A stretch of DNA of 64,000 nt from Mumia xiangluensis (GTDB lineage Bacteria > Actinomycetota > Actinomycetes > Propionibacteriales > Nocardioidaceae): contig NZ_WJYO01000001.1 of NCBI RefSeq assembly GCF_010994095.1, forward strand, positions 248,001 to 312,000. Direction: 5' to 3'. The notes beneath the pieces were generated by a model. It made no database searches. It had not been told where the DNA came from and saw only the letters and a program-made list of their open reading frames with translations. Within the stretch, counting starts at the first letter, position 1. Every line of letters begins with the position of its first letter. The position numbers were made by a program, and so were the translations under genes. Positions 56,667 through 64,000 of the stretch are shown piece by piece.

Positions 56667-57890
56667 ATGCGTCGCACCCTTGTCCCTGCCCTCGCCCTTG
56701 CGCTCGTCCCCTTCGTGGCAGCGCCCGCCGCTCACGCCGGCACGGCCACGCCGGGTGTCATCACCCCCGGCGTCCCGGCGACCCTGACCTTCACGCTCGC
56801 CGAGGAGATCCCCTCGGCGGTCGTCGAGATCCGCGCGGCAGGGAGCTCCACGGTCGTGGCGTCGCTGCCGCTGACCGAGCTCCCGATCGGCGACGCGAGC
56901 GTGCTGTGGGACGGCCGGGCCACCGGCGGCGCACAGGTCGCCGACGGTGTGTACACCGCGAGGCTTCGCGCCGACGTCGACGGCTCCACCCCCGTCGACG
57001 AGGTCACCGTCCGCGCCAACGTCGTCGCCCCGCGTGCGACCGCGGCGCCGAGCGTGTCCGCCAGCACGGTCTTCCCGCACGTCGACGGGTACGGCGATGC
57101 CGTCACGCTCACCAGCCCAGGGGTGACGAGCGAGGTCGCGACGACCTCCTCGCTGCAGGTCCTCAACGGCTCGGGTGCCGTCGTCTGGTCCAGCGCCGCG
57201 CGCAGCGCCCGCTGGACGGGGCGCACGACTGCCGGAGCCACGCTGGCGAAGGGCACGTACCGGGTCCGTTCGCGCTTCGTCGACTCCGACGGTCTCGTCG
57301 GCTACAGCCCCGTACGCAACGTCGCCGTCTCCGCGAAGCGGCTGGTGACCTACGACGTCCGTGCGACCGTGTCGCCCCGCGGGTACCTCTCCGGCAGCTA
57401 CGTCGGGAAGTGCGGCAAGATCGTCAAGCCCGCGCGCAAGGGCAAGGCGTGGAAGAAGTCGGTCGCTGTCTCGAGCAACCACCGCTGCACGCGCAAGGGA
57501 GCGCGCTCGGCCGCCGAGGCGTACTTCTCCGCTCGCGGCATCGGCGCCTACGACTACCGCTCCTTCACCGTCCAAGCCGTCGGCGGCGGCCACACGAAGG
57601 CACGCAAGAACACCGCCGGAGGCTTCGGGATCACCGGAGCGTGGGACGACATCAGCACCATGCGCCGGCTGTCGCCCACGTACGGCACCCGCACGGTCTT
57701 CCGTGCCTCCGGCGCGTCGCTTCGCCGGTTCGTCGAGCGTGGCCAGTGGATCTCGTGGGGCGTCGCGACCGTCGACGGCGGCCGGTACGACATCAAGGCG
57801 TTCCGGATCACGATGAGCTACCGCGCACTCGTCGACCCCACCGCCCGTGGTGCGCGCGTCGCGCCGGGTGGACTGCAGGCGCGCGGCTGA
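56667..57890 (+). CDS. Secreted protein with two FlgD-like Ig domains
   Basis: A 407-residue exported protein. The signal peptide (1-24) ends at AHAG. Two FlgD-type Ig-like modules are visible, each with an aromatic W-x-G-x-T core: VLWDGRATGGAQVADGVYTARL (~75-96) and ARWTGRTTAGATLAKGTYRVR (~182-202). The C-terminal ~180 residues are Lys/Arg-rich with cysteines (YVGKCGKIV, NHRCTRKG) and resemble no domain I know. The role is likely structural or adhesive at the cell surface. Confidence 0.78.
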   Translation: MRRTLVPALALALVPFVAAPAAHAGTATPGVITPGVPATLTFTLAEEIPSAVVEIRAAGSSTVVASLPLTELPIGDASVLWDGRATGGAQVADGVYTARLRADVDGSTPVDEVTVRANVVAPRATAAPSVSASTVFPHVDGYGDAVTLTSPGVTSEVATTSSLQVLNGSGAVVWSSAARSARWTGRTTAGATLAKGTYRVRSRFVDSDGLVGYSPVRNVAVSAKRLVTYDVRATVSPRGYLSGSYVGKCGKIVKPARKGKAWKKSVAVSSNHRCTRKGARSAAEAYFSARGIGAYDYRSFTVQAVGGGHTKARKNTAGGFGITGAWDDISTMRRLSPTYGTRTVFRASGASLRRFVERGQWISWGVATVDGGRYDIKAFRITMSYRALVDPTARGARVAPGGLQARG

Positions 57891-57899
57891 TCTCGCAAT

Positions 57900-57928
57900 C
57901 TGCGACTGGCGCCCACCCTCGCTAATCT
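57900..57928 (+). promoter_or_regulatory. Promoter of the small membrane protein gene
   Basis: -35 CTGCGA (57900-57905), 17-base spacer, -10 TAATCT (57923-57928). The transcript would carry a ~40-base leader with a GTCCGCC/GGCGGAC hairpin (57937-57958) before the ribosome-binding site. Confidence 0.45.
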
Positions 57929-57974
57929 GGCGCATCGTCCGCCGACCCCGCGGCGGACGGGCCCAGGAGGAGCC

Positions 57975-58202
57975 ATGGCCACCAGAACGTCCAGGAAAGC
58001 GTCCACCCGACAGGTCGTCACCGTCATCGTCGTCGTGTGGCTCGTGATCGGCGCACTCGCGGCAGCGCAGCGCGGATACTTCCGCGGCTCGGACGCGAAC
58101 TGCGCGAAGATCAGCACCATCGCGGTGACGATCATCGCCGGACCGCTCAACTACGTCGGCGCCAACCCGAAGATCGACTGCAACATCGAGCCGAGCAAGT
58201 AG
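57975..58202 (+). CDS. Small single-helix secreted or membrane protein
   Basis: A 75-residue protein: a basic N-terminus (ATRTSRKASTRQ), one hydrophobic helix (residues ~14-31, VVTVIVVVWLVIGALAAA), then ~42 external residues with two cysteines (DANCAKIST and IDCNIEPSK). AGGAGG lies five bases before the ATG. A 19-bp perfect terminator hairpin follows. No family was recognised, but the clean signals around it support a real gene. Confidence 0.75.
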   Translation: MATRTSRKASTRQVVTVIVVVWLVIGALAAAQRGYFRGSDANCAKISTIAVTIIAGPLNYVGANPKIDCNIEPSK

Positions 58203-58209
58203 CCGGCAC

Positions 58210-58250
58210 ACGTCGGGCCCGGCACGTGGATCACGTGCCGGGCCCGACGT
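58210..58250. terminator. Bidirectional terminator between small protein and metI
   Basis: A perfect 19-bp stem (58210-58228 with 58232-58250) and a 3-base loop. It serves two convergent genes; the metI stop is at 58269 on the other strand. Confidence 0.9.
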
Positions 58251-58268
58251 CGTACGGAGCCGTCGTCG

Positions 58269-58958
58269 TCAGCGACGCAGCACCCGTCGCGCCAGCCGGT
58301 TGCCGGCGAACTGCACGACCTGGACGATGGCGACGATGATCAGCACCGCCGTCCACGTGACGACCGTGTCGAACTGGCGGTAGCCGTACTGCAGGGCGAA
58401 GTTGCCGAGCCCGCCACCGCCGATGACGCCCGCGATCGCCGACATGTCGATGATGGCGACGAACGCGAACGTGTAGCCGAGGATCAGTGGCCCGAGCGCC
58501 TCGGGGATCAGCACGGTGCGGATGATCCGCGTACGGCTCGCGCCCATCGCTCGCGCTGCCTCGATGACACCGGGCTCGACCGTGACCAGGTTCTGCTCGA
58601 CGATGCGCGAGATGCCGAAGGCCGCCGCGAGCGTGATCGCGAAGATGATCGCCCGGTTGCCGATCCCGATGCCGACCACGACCCGCGCGAGCGGCTGCAG
58701 CGCCGCGATGAGGATGACGAACGGGATCGGCCGGAAGAAGTTCACCAGCACGTTGAGGATCACGTTCACCGTGCGGCTCGGGACCAGGCCCGCGGGGCGC
58801 GTGACGTACAGGCTCATGCCGAGCGCCATGCCGATGATCCCGCCGAGGACGAGAGCGATCGCGACGATGTAGAGCGTCTCGTACGTCGACTGCCAGACCA
58901 ACGGCCACAGCTCGCCGAGGTTCGTGTCGACGGCCCTCACGACAGTCGGGGCACTCAT
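58269..58958 (-). CDS. metI: Methionine ABC transporter permease
   Basis: A 229-residue permease with five or six helices and the EAA loop EAARAMGASRTRIIRTVLIPEALGPL, typical of MetI. It partners with MetN and MetQ in methionine uptake. Its ATG overlaps the metN stop by four bases. It is the last gene of the metQ-metN-metI operon. Confidence 0.92.
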   Translation of the reverse strand: MSAPTVVRAVDTNLGELWPLVWQSTYETLYIVAIALVLGGIIGMALGMSLYVTRPAGLVPSRTVNVILNVLVNFFRPIPFVILIAALQPLARVVVGIGIGNRAIIFAITLAAAFGISRIVEQNLVTVEPGVIEAARAMGASRTRIIRTVLIPEALGPLILGYTFAFVAIIDMSAIAGVIGGGGLGNFALQYGYRQFDTVVTWTAVLIIVAIVQVVQFAGNRLARRVLRR

Positions 58959-59983
58959 GCGAGCTCCCGCGCGTCGATGCGCGACCGGATGGCCGTGAGC
59001 GCGTCGTCGACGTCGGCGTCCGCGCCGTCGAGCGCGAGCGTGAGGTTGCCGAACGTGCGGCCGCCGATGTCCTCGATGCCGCCGTGGACGAGCTCGAACA
59101 CGACACCGCGGCGTACGAGCTCGGCGTACACGTCGGCCTGCCTCACCGCAGGGTCACGGAACGCGAGCCGCACGAACCGACCGGGGTGGCGTGCACGGAG
59201 CCGCGCCAGTGCCTCGTCGTCCGGCAGGTCGTCGACGATCGTCGAGACGAACCGGCGCGTGACCTGCGCCTGCGGATCGGAGAACACGTCGAAGACGGCG
59301 CCGCGCTCGACGATCCGACCGCCCTCCATCACCGCGACCTTGTCGGCGATGGACTTCACGACCTCCATCTCGTGCGTGATGACCATGATGGTGATCCCGA
59401 GCTCCTCGTTGACCCGACGCAGCAGCGCCAGGACCTCCTGGGTCGTCTCCGGGTCGAGCGCGCTGGTCGACTCGTCCGCGAGCAAGAGCTTCGGGGACGT
59501 CGCGAGCGCGCGAGCGATGCCCACGCGCTGCTTCTGCCCGCCGGAGAGCTGGTCGGTGTAGGTGTGCGCCTTCTCGGCGAGCCCGACGAACTGCAGCAGC
59601 TCGGCGACCCGCGCGTGCGCCTCGTCCTTGCCGACGCCCGCGACCTGGAGCGGATAGATCACGTTGCCGTACACCGTCCGCGACCGCAGGAGGTTGAACT
59701 GCTGGAAGATCATCCCGATCCCCCGGCGCACGTGCTGGAGTCGGCGCTCGGACAGCCCGGTGATCTCCGTGCCGTCCACCCTGATCGACCCGGACGTCGC
59801 CGTCTCCAGCGCGTTCACGAGACGGATCAGGGTGGACTTGCCGGCGCCGGAGTATCCGACGATCCCGTAGACGTCCCCGGCCTCGACGTCGAGGTCGACG
59901 CCGTCGATCGCGCGCACGGGGCTGCCGTGGCGCGACGCGGCCGGGAACACCTTCGTGACGTCGCGCAGCTCGACCAGAGGCAT
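58955..59983 (-). CDS. metN: Methionine ABC transporter ATP-binding protein
   Basis: A 342-residue ATPase. Walker A is GYSGAGKSTL, the signature is LSGGQKQRVGIARAL, Walker B is LLLADESTSALDP, and the H-loop is VITHEMEV. The C-terminal ~80 residues are a NIL domain (VYAELVRRGVVFELVHGGIEDIGG), the methionine-sensing regulatory domain of MetN. It lies between metQ and metI, with a five-base gap to metQ. Confidence 0.94.
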   Translation of the reverse strand: MPLVELRDVTKVFPAASRHGSPVRAIDGVDLDVEAGDVYGIVGYSGAGKSTLIRLVNALETATSGSIRVDGTEITGLSERRLQHVRRGIGMIFQQFNLLRSRTVYGNVIYPLQVAGVGKDEAHARVAELLQFVGLAEKAHTYTDQLSGGQKQRVGIARALATSPKLLLADESTSALDPETTQEVLALLRRVNEELGITIMVITHEMEVVKSIADKVAVMEGGRIVERGAVFDVFSDPQAQVTRRFVSTIVDDLPDDEALARLRARHPGRFVRLAFRDPAVRQADVYAELVRRGVVFELVHGGIEDIGGRTFGNLTLALDGADADVDDALTAIRSRIDARELA

Positions 59984-59988
59984 GGGGC

Positions 59989-60909
59989 CTACTGCTCCTG
60001 GATCTGCGACTCGACGTCGGACAGGGTCTTCTCCAGGTCGGTGTCGGGGATCTTCACGATCTCCGCAGTGTTGCCCGAGACCTCCTGCACTCCGTCGATG
60101 ACCGGCTGGCTGGTCTGGTAGATCTCGACCAGCTTGCGGTAGGTCTCGTTGTCCTTGTCCTCCGCGCGGACGGCGAAGATGTTGACGTACGGCTGCGCCT
60201 TCGGGTCCGAGGCGTCGTCGGTGACGAGCGCGTCGGAGAACGAGAGGCCCGCCTTCTCGACGAAGTCGTTGTTGATGACCGCGGCGGCGACGTCGGGCAG
60301 CGAGGTCGGGGTCAGGTCGGCCTTGATGGCCTGGACCTTGACCTTCGAGTCCGACTCGACGTCGTTGAGGGTCGAGAACGGGCTCCCGCCGTCCTTCAGC
60401 GAGATCAGGCCCGCCGACTGGAGGAGGAGGAGCGCACGTGCCTGGTTCGTGTCGTCGTCCGGGACCACGACCGTGTCGCCGTCCTTGATCGCGTCGACTG
60501 AGTCGACCTTCTGCGAGTAGAGGCCGAGCGGGTAGATCGCCGTCGACCCGATCGGGTAGAGGTCGTCGTCGTTCTTCACGTTGTAGTCGGCGAGGTAGAT
60601 GATGTGCTGGAACTGGTTGATGTCGATCTCGCCCTCGCTGACCGACGGGTTCGGCTGCGCGTAGTCGGAGAAGTCGACGACCTCGACGTCGATGTCCTCC
60701 TTGGCGGCCTCGTCCTTGAACGTCTTCCAGTACGGGTCGCTGGCACCGACCACACCGAGCCGGACCTTGGTCGCACCCTCGGCGTCGTCGTCACCTCCCG
60801 CGACGAGCACGTAGGCGAGGACGGCCACCACGAGGGCGGCGACGGCGGCCACGATCCAGAGACCCTTGCGGGACTTCGGCGGCGCGACTTGGGGGACCTG
60901 CTCGGACAT
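59989..60909 (-). CDS. metQ: Methionine-binding protein, NlpA/MetQ family, membrane-anchored
   Basis: A 306-residue binding protein: VRLGVVGASDPYWKTF near the start, FSDYAQPNPSVSEGEIDINQFQH (the ligand-binding entrance), then AIYPLGLYSQKVDS and VVPDDDTNQARAL. It is unusual in lacking a lipobox cysteine; instead residues ~19-40 form an uncleaved-looking helix (GLWIVAAVAALVVAVLAYVLVA), so it is probably tethered by a transmembrane helix. ATG 60909 has AAGGAG six bases upstream. It is the first gene of the operon and has a ~160-base structured leader region. Confidence 0.9.
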   Translation of the reverse strand: MSEQVPQVAPPKSRKGLWIVAAVAALVVAVLAYVLVAGGDDDAEGATKVRLGVVGASDPYWKTFKDEAAKEDIDVEVVDFSDYAQPNPSVSEGEIDINQFQHIIYLADYNVKNDDDLYPIGSTAIYPLGLYSQKVDSVDAIKDGDTVVVPDDDTNQARALLLLQSAGLISLKDGGSPFSTLNDVESDSKVKVQAIKADLTPTSLPDVAAAVINNDFVEKAGLSFSDALVTDDASDPKAQPYVNIFAVRAEDKDNETYRKLVEIYQTSQPVIDGVQEVSGNTAEIVKIPDTDLEKTLSDVESQIQEQ

Positions 60910-60955
60910 GGGTTGCTCCTTGCGGCAGTGTGCTGCTGGCTCGGTAACGGGTGCG

Positions 60956-61016
60956 GGGATGTATGCCCCGTACATCCGAGACTGCGTCGGCCATCCGCAT
61001 CCTGACCAGGCGTCTC
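60956..61016 (-). promoter_or_regulatory. Structured region upstream of metQ
   Basis: Two foldable parts. GGATGT and ACATCC (60956-60976) form a hairpin. GAGAC with GTCTC (60978-60982, 61012-61016) close a junction that contains TGCG/CGCA (60983-60999) and CCTG/CAGG (61001-61010) stems. It could be a methionine- or SAM-responsive leader, but it does not fit SAM-I, SAM-II or SAM-IV consensus. Confidence 0.35.
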
Positions 61017-61071
61017 ATGATGCGAGATTCCTGCGATCGCCGAAACCGCCTGGAAACAGAGGGATCCGCGC

Positions 61072-61101
61072 GGAACGGCGTGACCGATGCCACGCCGTTC
61101 C
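61072..61101 (-). terminator. Hairpin terminator after the double reductase gene
   Basis: A perfect 11-bp stem GGAACGGCGTG with CACGCCGTTCC (61072-61082 with 61091-61101), 76 bases past the stop of the gene at 61177 and upstream of the met promoter region. Confidence 0.65.
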
Positions 61102-61176
61102 GCTCATCGTGAGCGATTGGCAGCCCCCTCGGCGGTGAGAGCGGTCCTACAGCGCGCGCCGCTCGTGGGACCAGGC

Positions 61177-62973
61177 TCACCGCGGCTGCGGATGACCCGC
61201 CCCGGCCCCGAGCGATGCCGCCAAGCGCGAGATCCCCTCGCCGCCGTGGCCGTCCGCGACGACCTTCGCGGCGAGCGTGGCAGCCGCCTCGATCACCGAC
61301 CCGTCGATGCGGTGCTCGCGCGACACCTCGACCACGTGCGTCATCGTCGCTGCGGCCGACGCCACCGACGCGTCCTCCCCGGGGTACGCCCCGGCCTCGA
61401 GCTCTGCCGCCATCTCAGGGACGACGGCGTCCATGATGGCCACGATCCCCGACGCGTACGGCGCAAGGTCCGACGGGGCGACCCCCTCGGCGCGAGCGAG
61501 GGCGAGCGCGTGGGCGTACCCGTTGACCGTCGTCCAGAAGAGGTCGAGGAGGGCGACGTCGTACGCCGAGGCGCGACCGGGGTCCTCGCCGAGCCAGGTC
61601 ACCGTGCCGGCGAGGGTCTCGAGCACCTCGGCGACGCGTGCGAAGACGTCGTGCCGGCCGCTCACGAGGACGAGCGCCGCTGGTCCTCCGATCGTCGCGG
61701 TCGGCGTCATCACCGCTCCGTCGAGGTAGGCCGAGCCGCGCTCGGACGCCCAGTCGGCCAGGCCCCGGGCGCGCCGTGGCGTGTCGGCCGTGAGGTTGAC
61801 GACCGTTGCTGCCGACAGCGCGGGCCCGGCCGCCTCGAGGATCTCGCGCGCGGCGGCGTCGTCGATCACCGAGACGAGGGTGACCTCGCTCGCCGCCATC
61901 GCCTCCGCGACCGAGCTCGCCTCGCGCGCGCCGTCGCGGACGAGGTCACCGGCGCGACCCGGCGTCCGGTTCCAGACGGTGACCTCGTGCCCGGCGGCCA
62001 CGAGCGTCCCGGCGAGAGCGCGCCCCATCGGGCCCATCCCGAGCACCGTCACCGACGATCTGGACCGTGGCGGCGCCGCCGCCCCGCGACTGTGGAGCAG
62101 CTCGACCACCCCGGCCATGTCCTCCGCACCGTGACCGTCGTCCACGCGACGCTGCATCAGTGCGTGCAGGGGTGCGTACAGCTCGGCACTCACTCCCTGG
62201 GCCGCGCTCGCCTCGCCGATGGAGTCGTTGGCGACCTGCATCGCCAGCGGGGAGCCGGTCTCTGCGTAGTCACCGCGGTCGATGCTCCGCGCGGACTCGG
62301 GCAGGGTGCCGAGCATCGCGGACAACCACGGTACGAGCAGCTCGTCGGTGAAGGACTCGACCCCGTGCCCCGCCGACCGGACCAGCGCGGCGGCGTGGAA
62401 GAACCCGCCGAGCATCCCGTACATCCCGGCCAGCAACGAGAGGTCGTACAACGAGGCGGCCCCGTCGTCGTCGCTCACGTAGACGGGCCGGCCGAGCACG
62501 GTGAGGACCTCGCGCGCGGCGTCGTACGCCTCCCGCGGGCCGCTGTACAGGACGAACGCGTGCGGCCCTCCGATCAGCTCGGGGACCGCCATGATGCCGC
62601 CGTCGAGGACCGCGTGCCCGCGATCGCGGGCCGCCGCGGCGAAGGACTCGGCCTCCTGCGGGGTGCCGTTCGTCAGGTTGACGACGACGCGGCCGTCCGA
62701 CGGGGGCGCCGCTGCGAGGACGGCGCGAGCGGCCTCGTGGTTCACCACGCAGAGCACGACGACGTCGCTCGCTGTGAAGGCCTCGGCGAGGTCGCCGGCA
62801 CCGCGTGCACCGCGGGCCACGAGACCGTCCGCCCTCCCGGCGGTGCGGTTCCACACCGTCGTGTCGAACCCCGCGTCGACGAACGTCGACGCGAGCGCGG
62901 AACCCATCGCGCCGAGGCCGATCACAGAGACGCTCGTGGGGGTGGTGGGGCTGCTGGTCCGGTCGTCGGTCAT
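61177..62973 (-). CDS. Tandem imine-reductase-like protein (two fused domains)
   Basis: A 598-residue protein made of two homologous NAD(P)-dependent reductases. Domain 1 (~15-295) opens VSVIGLGAMGSALASTF and continues TTVWNRTAGRADGLVARGA; domain 2 (~305-590) opens VTVLGMGPMGRALAGTL with TVWNRTPGRAGDLV. Both contain the mid-protein block of imine reductases: SLYDLSLLAGMYGML with FFHAAAL, and SAYDVALLDLFWTT with YAHALAL. Known imine reductases are ~290-residue homodimers with swapped domains, so this is a covalent pseudo-dimer. 3-Hydroxyisobutyrate dehydrogenase relatives are the alternative family. It is divergent from an HxlR regulator. Confidence 0.8.
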   Translation of the reverse strand: MTDDRTSSPTTPTSVSVIGLGAMGSALASTFVDAGFDTTVWNRTAGRADGLVARGARGAGDLAEAFTASDVVVLCVVNHEAARAVLAAAPPSDGRVVVNLTNGTPQEAESFAAAARDRGHAVLDGGIMAVPELIGGPHAFVLYSGPREAYDAAREVLTVLGRPVYVSDDDGAASLYDLSLLAGMYGMLGGFFHAAALVRSAGHGVESFTDELLVPWLSAMLGTLPESARSIDRGDYAETGSPLAMQVANDSIGEASAAQGVSAELYAPLHALMQRRVDDGHGAEDMAGVVELLHSRGAAAPPRSRSSVTVLGMGPMGRALAGTLVAAGHEVTVWNRTPGRAGDLVRDGAREASSVAEAMAASEVTLVSVIDDAAAREILEAAGPALSAATVVNLTADTPRRARGLADWASERGSAYLDGAVMTPTATIGGPAALVLVSGRHDVFARVAEVLETLAGTVTWLGEDPGRASAYDVALLDLFWTTVNGYAHALALARAEGVAPSDLAPYASGIVAIMDAVVPEMAAELEAGAYPGEDASVASAAATMTHVVEVSREHRIDGSVIEAAATLAAKVVADGHGGEGISRLAASLGAGAGHPQPR

Positions 62974-63054
62974 GTCGCCTCTGCTCTCCGTCGGCGAGAC
63001 GCTCGGCGGCCTCGCTCTCCTGACCAGCGTGGTTCGGGCACCGTACGATCGACA

Positions 63055-63079
63055 AGTACCTACTTTCTAGTTCGGTACT
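63055..63079. promoter_or_regulatory. Inverted repeat between reductase and HxlR genes
   Basis: AGTACC (63055-63060), 13-base AT-rich spacer, GGTACT (63074-63079). It lies 17 bases before the HxlR start and 82 bases from the reductase start. Candidate HxlR operator. Confidence 0.5.
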
Positions 63080-63095
63080 CACCCGGAGGTAAGAA

Positions 63096-63434
63096 ATGAG
63101 CGATGACGGCGACTTCGGCCCGTACACCTGCGCACTCGATGCCGGTATGACGGTCGTCGGAGGCAAGTGGAAGGCCCTCATCCTCTGGGCACTCCGGGAC
63201 GGACCGCTCCGCTTCGGCGCGCTCCGGCGGGAGGTCGGGGCGATCAGCGAGAAAATGCTGATCCAGCAGCTCAAGGAGCTTCAGGCGTACGGCGTCGTCC
63301 ACCGCGAGTCGTACCACGAGGTCCCGCCACGCGTGGAGTACTCGATGACGCCCTCGGGCAAGGCCCTGCTCGACGCCCTGGATCCGCTCGGCGACTGGGC
63401 GGAGCAGCACCGGGAGCAGATCCTTACGCGCTGA
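63096..63434 (+). CDS. HxlR family transcriptional regulator
   Basis: A 112-residue winged-helix protein of the DUF24/HxlR family: YTCALDAGMTVVGGKWKALILWAL, then LRREVGAISEKMLIQQLKELQAYGVVHRESYHEVPPRVEYSMTPSGKAL. The Cys near the N-terminus is in the position used by redox- and electrophile-sensing HxlR members. GGAGG lies six bases before the ATG. It is divergent from the double reductase, its likely target. Confidence 0.92.
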   Translation: MSDDGDFGPYTCALDAGMTVVGGKWKALILWALRDGPLRFGALRREVGAISEKMLIQQLKELQAYGVVHRESYHEVPPRVEYSMTPSGKALLDALDPLGDWAEQHREQILTR

Positions 63435-63466
63435 GTGCGGGGAAGGACCCTCGCCCCTCCCCGCAC
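63435..63466. terminator. Terminator between HxlR and TAXI genes
   Basis: Nine-base arms GTGCGGGGA (63435-63443) and TCCCCGCAC (63458-63466), starting right after the HxlR stop. It serves two convergent genes. Confidence 0.75.
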
Positions 63467-63492
63467 GCAGCTCCGCGCCGCACCGCGGGCGG

Positions 63493-64000
63493 CTACTGGA
63501 TCTCCTCGATCGCCCGCTCCGACCCGGGGTGGACCGGGATGGGGTCGGACTTCGCCGCGTCGTCGATCGTGATGTCCTTGGCTGCCGGGTGCACCGCGAC
63601 CAGCGCGTCGGTGTCCTCGTAGACGAGGGTCGTCAGCGCGCACGCGACGTTGTCGGGCATGTCGTTGCGAGCGAGCAGGACGTTCGGGACGGCGATCGTC
63701 GGCACGTCGGCGTCCAGCTCGTACGTGGCGGCCGGGATCGTCGCCTCCTCGTAGACCGGGTTGACCTCCTGCAGTGCCGCCAGCTGCGGCGTGATGTCGA
63801 GGAACTCCACGTCGTCGCCCATCGAGGTGAACAGGTCAGTGATCGCCGGCGTCGGGAGACCCCCGGACCAGACCAGCCCGTCGATCGACCCGTCCTTCAT
63901 GCCGTCCACGGTCTTGGTGAGGTCGAGACGCTGCGCCGAGACGTCGTCCTGGGCGAGCCCGGCGGCCTCGATCAGCCGCTGTGCGATGACCTCCGTGCCC
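63493..64000 (-). CDS. TAXI family TRAP transporter solute-binding protein (5' part outside window)
   Basis: The C-terminal 168 residues are visible; the gene runs off the right edge. GTEVIAQRLIEAAGL, then VDGMKDGSIDGLVWSGGLPTPAITDL and VNPVYEEATIPAATY are typical of TAXI-type periplasmic binding proteins of tripartite ATP-independent (TRAP) transporters, which import dicarboxylates or related acids. The partner permease genes should be near, but are not in view. The protein ends HPGSERAIEEIQ. Confidence 0.88.
   Translation of the reverse strand, partial: GTEVIAQRLIEAAGLAQDDVSAQRLDLTKTVDGMKDGSIDGLVWSGGLPTPAITDLFTSMGDDVEFLDITPQLAALQEVNPVYEEATIPAATYELDADVPTIAVPNVLLARNDMPDNVACALTTLVYEDTDALVAVHPAAKDITIDDAAKSDPIPVHPGSERAIEEIQ

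Noticed and set aside
60978-61016. SAM-IV riboswitch upstream of metQ
   Set aside because: The TCATGAG start is present but the conserved core with GCAACC and the closing helices is not.

Overview
This 64 kb window is chromosomal DNA of a high-GC Gram-positive bacterium (Actinomycetota). The evidence is the very high GC content, dense GTG/TTG starts, frequent 4-base ATGA/GTGA overlaps, a mycothiol-dependent enzyme of the maleylpyruvate isomerase family, an NsrR with C-X5-C-X5-C, an actinobacterial-type HelD, an MprAB/HtrA-like locus and REP-like DNA of the kind I associate with Nocardioides relatives. A nocardioform/Propionibacteriales host is my best guess; the genus cannot be fixed. I see no rRNA, tRNA, insertion sequence, prophage or CRISPR array. 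No gap without a gene exceeds about 270 bases.

Layout. 1-4.9 kb: the 3' part of a secreted M28 aminopeptidase, an SCO6745-family protein, a small membrane protein, and an Rrf2 regulator divergent from an acyl-CoA dehydrogenase. 4.9-10 kb: an ECF sigma factor with its membrane partner, two short-chain dehydrogenase/membrane genes, and a thioredoxin-NHL protein. 9.8-14.6 kb: an Erm rRNA methyltransferase with a newly read 20-residue leader peptide, next to a NarL-type two-component system divergent from an ABC-2 exporter. 14.5-22.6 kb: envelope proteins, a mycothiol-dependent enzyme plus SDR operon, a GNAT, a GntR-MFS operon and a large XRE protein. 22.7-26.3 kb: a three-gene 2-oxoacid dehydrogenase operon (E1alpha, E1beta, E2) with a CRP/GlxR-like site upstream. 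26.4-31.4 kb: a secreted esterase, a TetR/MFS pair, a stand-alone ATP-dependent DNA ligase and a LysE exporter. 31.5-41 kb: phosphofructokinase, transporters, a low-molecular-weight phosphatase plus fructosamine kinase pair (probable protein deglycation), an MprAB-like two-component system with an HtrA protease, and an EEP-family hydrolase. 41-47.5 kb: a PhzE-like fused anthranilate synthase controlled by a trp leader peptide, a metallophosphoesterase, a secreted amidohydrolase and a flavodoxin. 47.6-52.5 kb: HelD, an ornithine cyclodeaminase homologue, and an nsrR-hmp nitric-oxide detoxification operon. 52.7-58.2 kb: large secreted Ig-repeat hydrolase, another secreted Ig-domain protein and a small membrane protein. 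58.2-61 kb: metQ-metN-metI. 61-64 kb: a single gene encoding two fused imine-reductase-like domains, its divergent HxlR regulator, and the 3' end of a TAXI-type TRAP binding protein.

A theme that links many loci is leaderless transcription: at least fourteen genes have a TANNNT -10 box ending 6 or 7 bases before the start codon, and this rule fixes several start codons. Two of these leaderless starts belong to tiny leader peptides (erm and trp), so attenuation begins at the very 5' end of the mRNA. The points most worth following up are the erm leader, the trpL/PhzE-like combination, the double imine-reductase fusion, and a REP-like repeat that has become protein-coding in both orientations inside the E2 linker.
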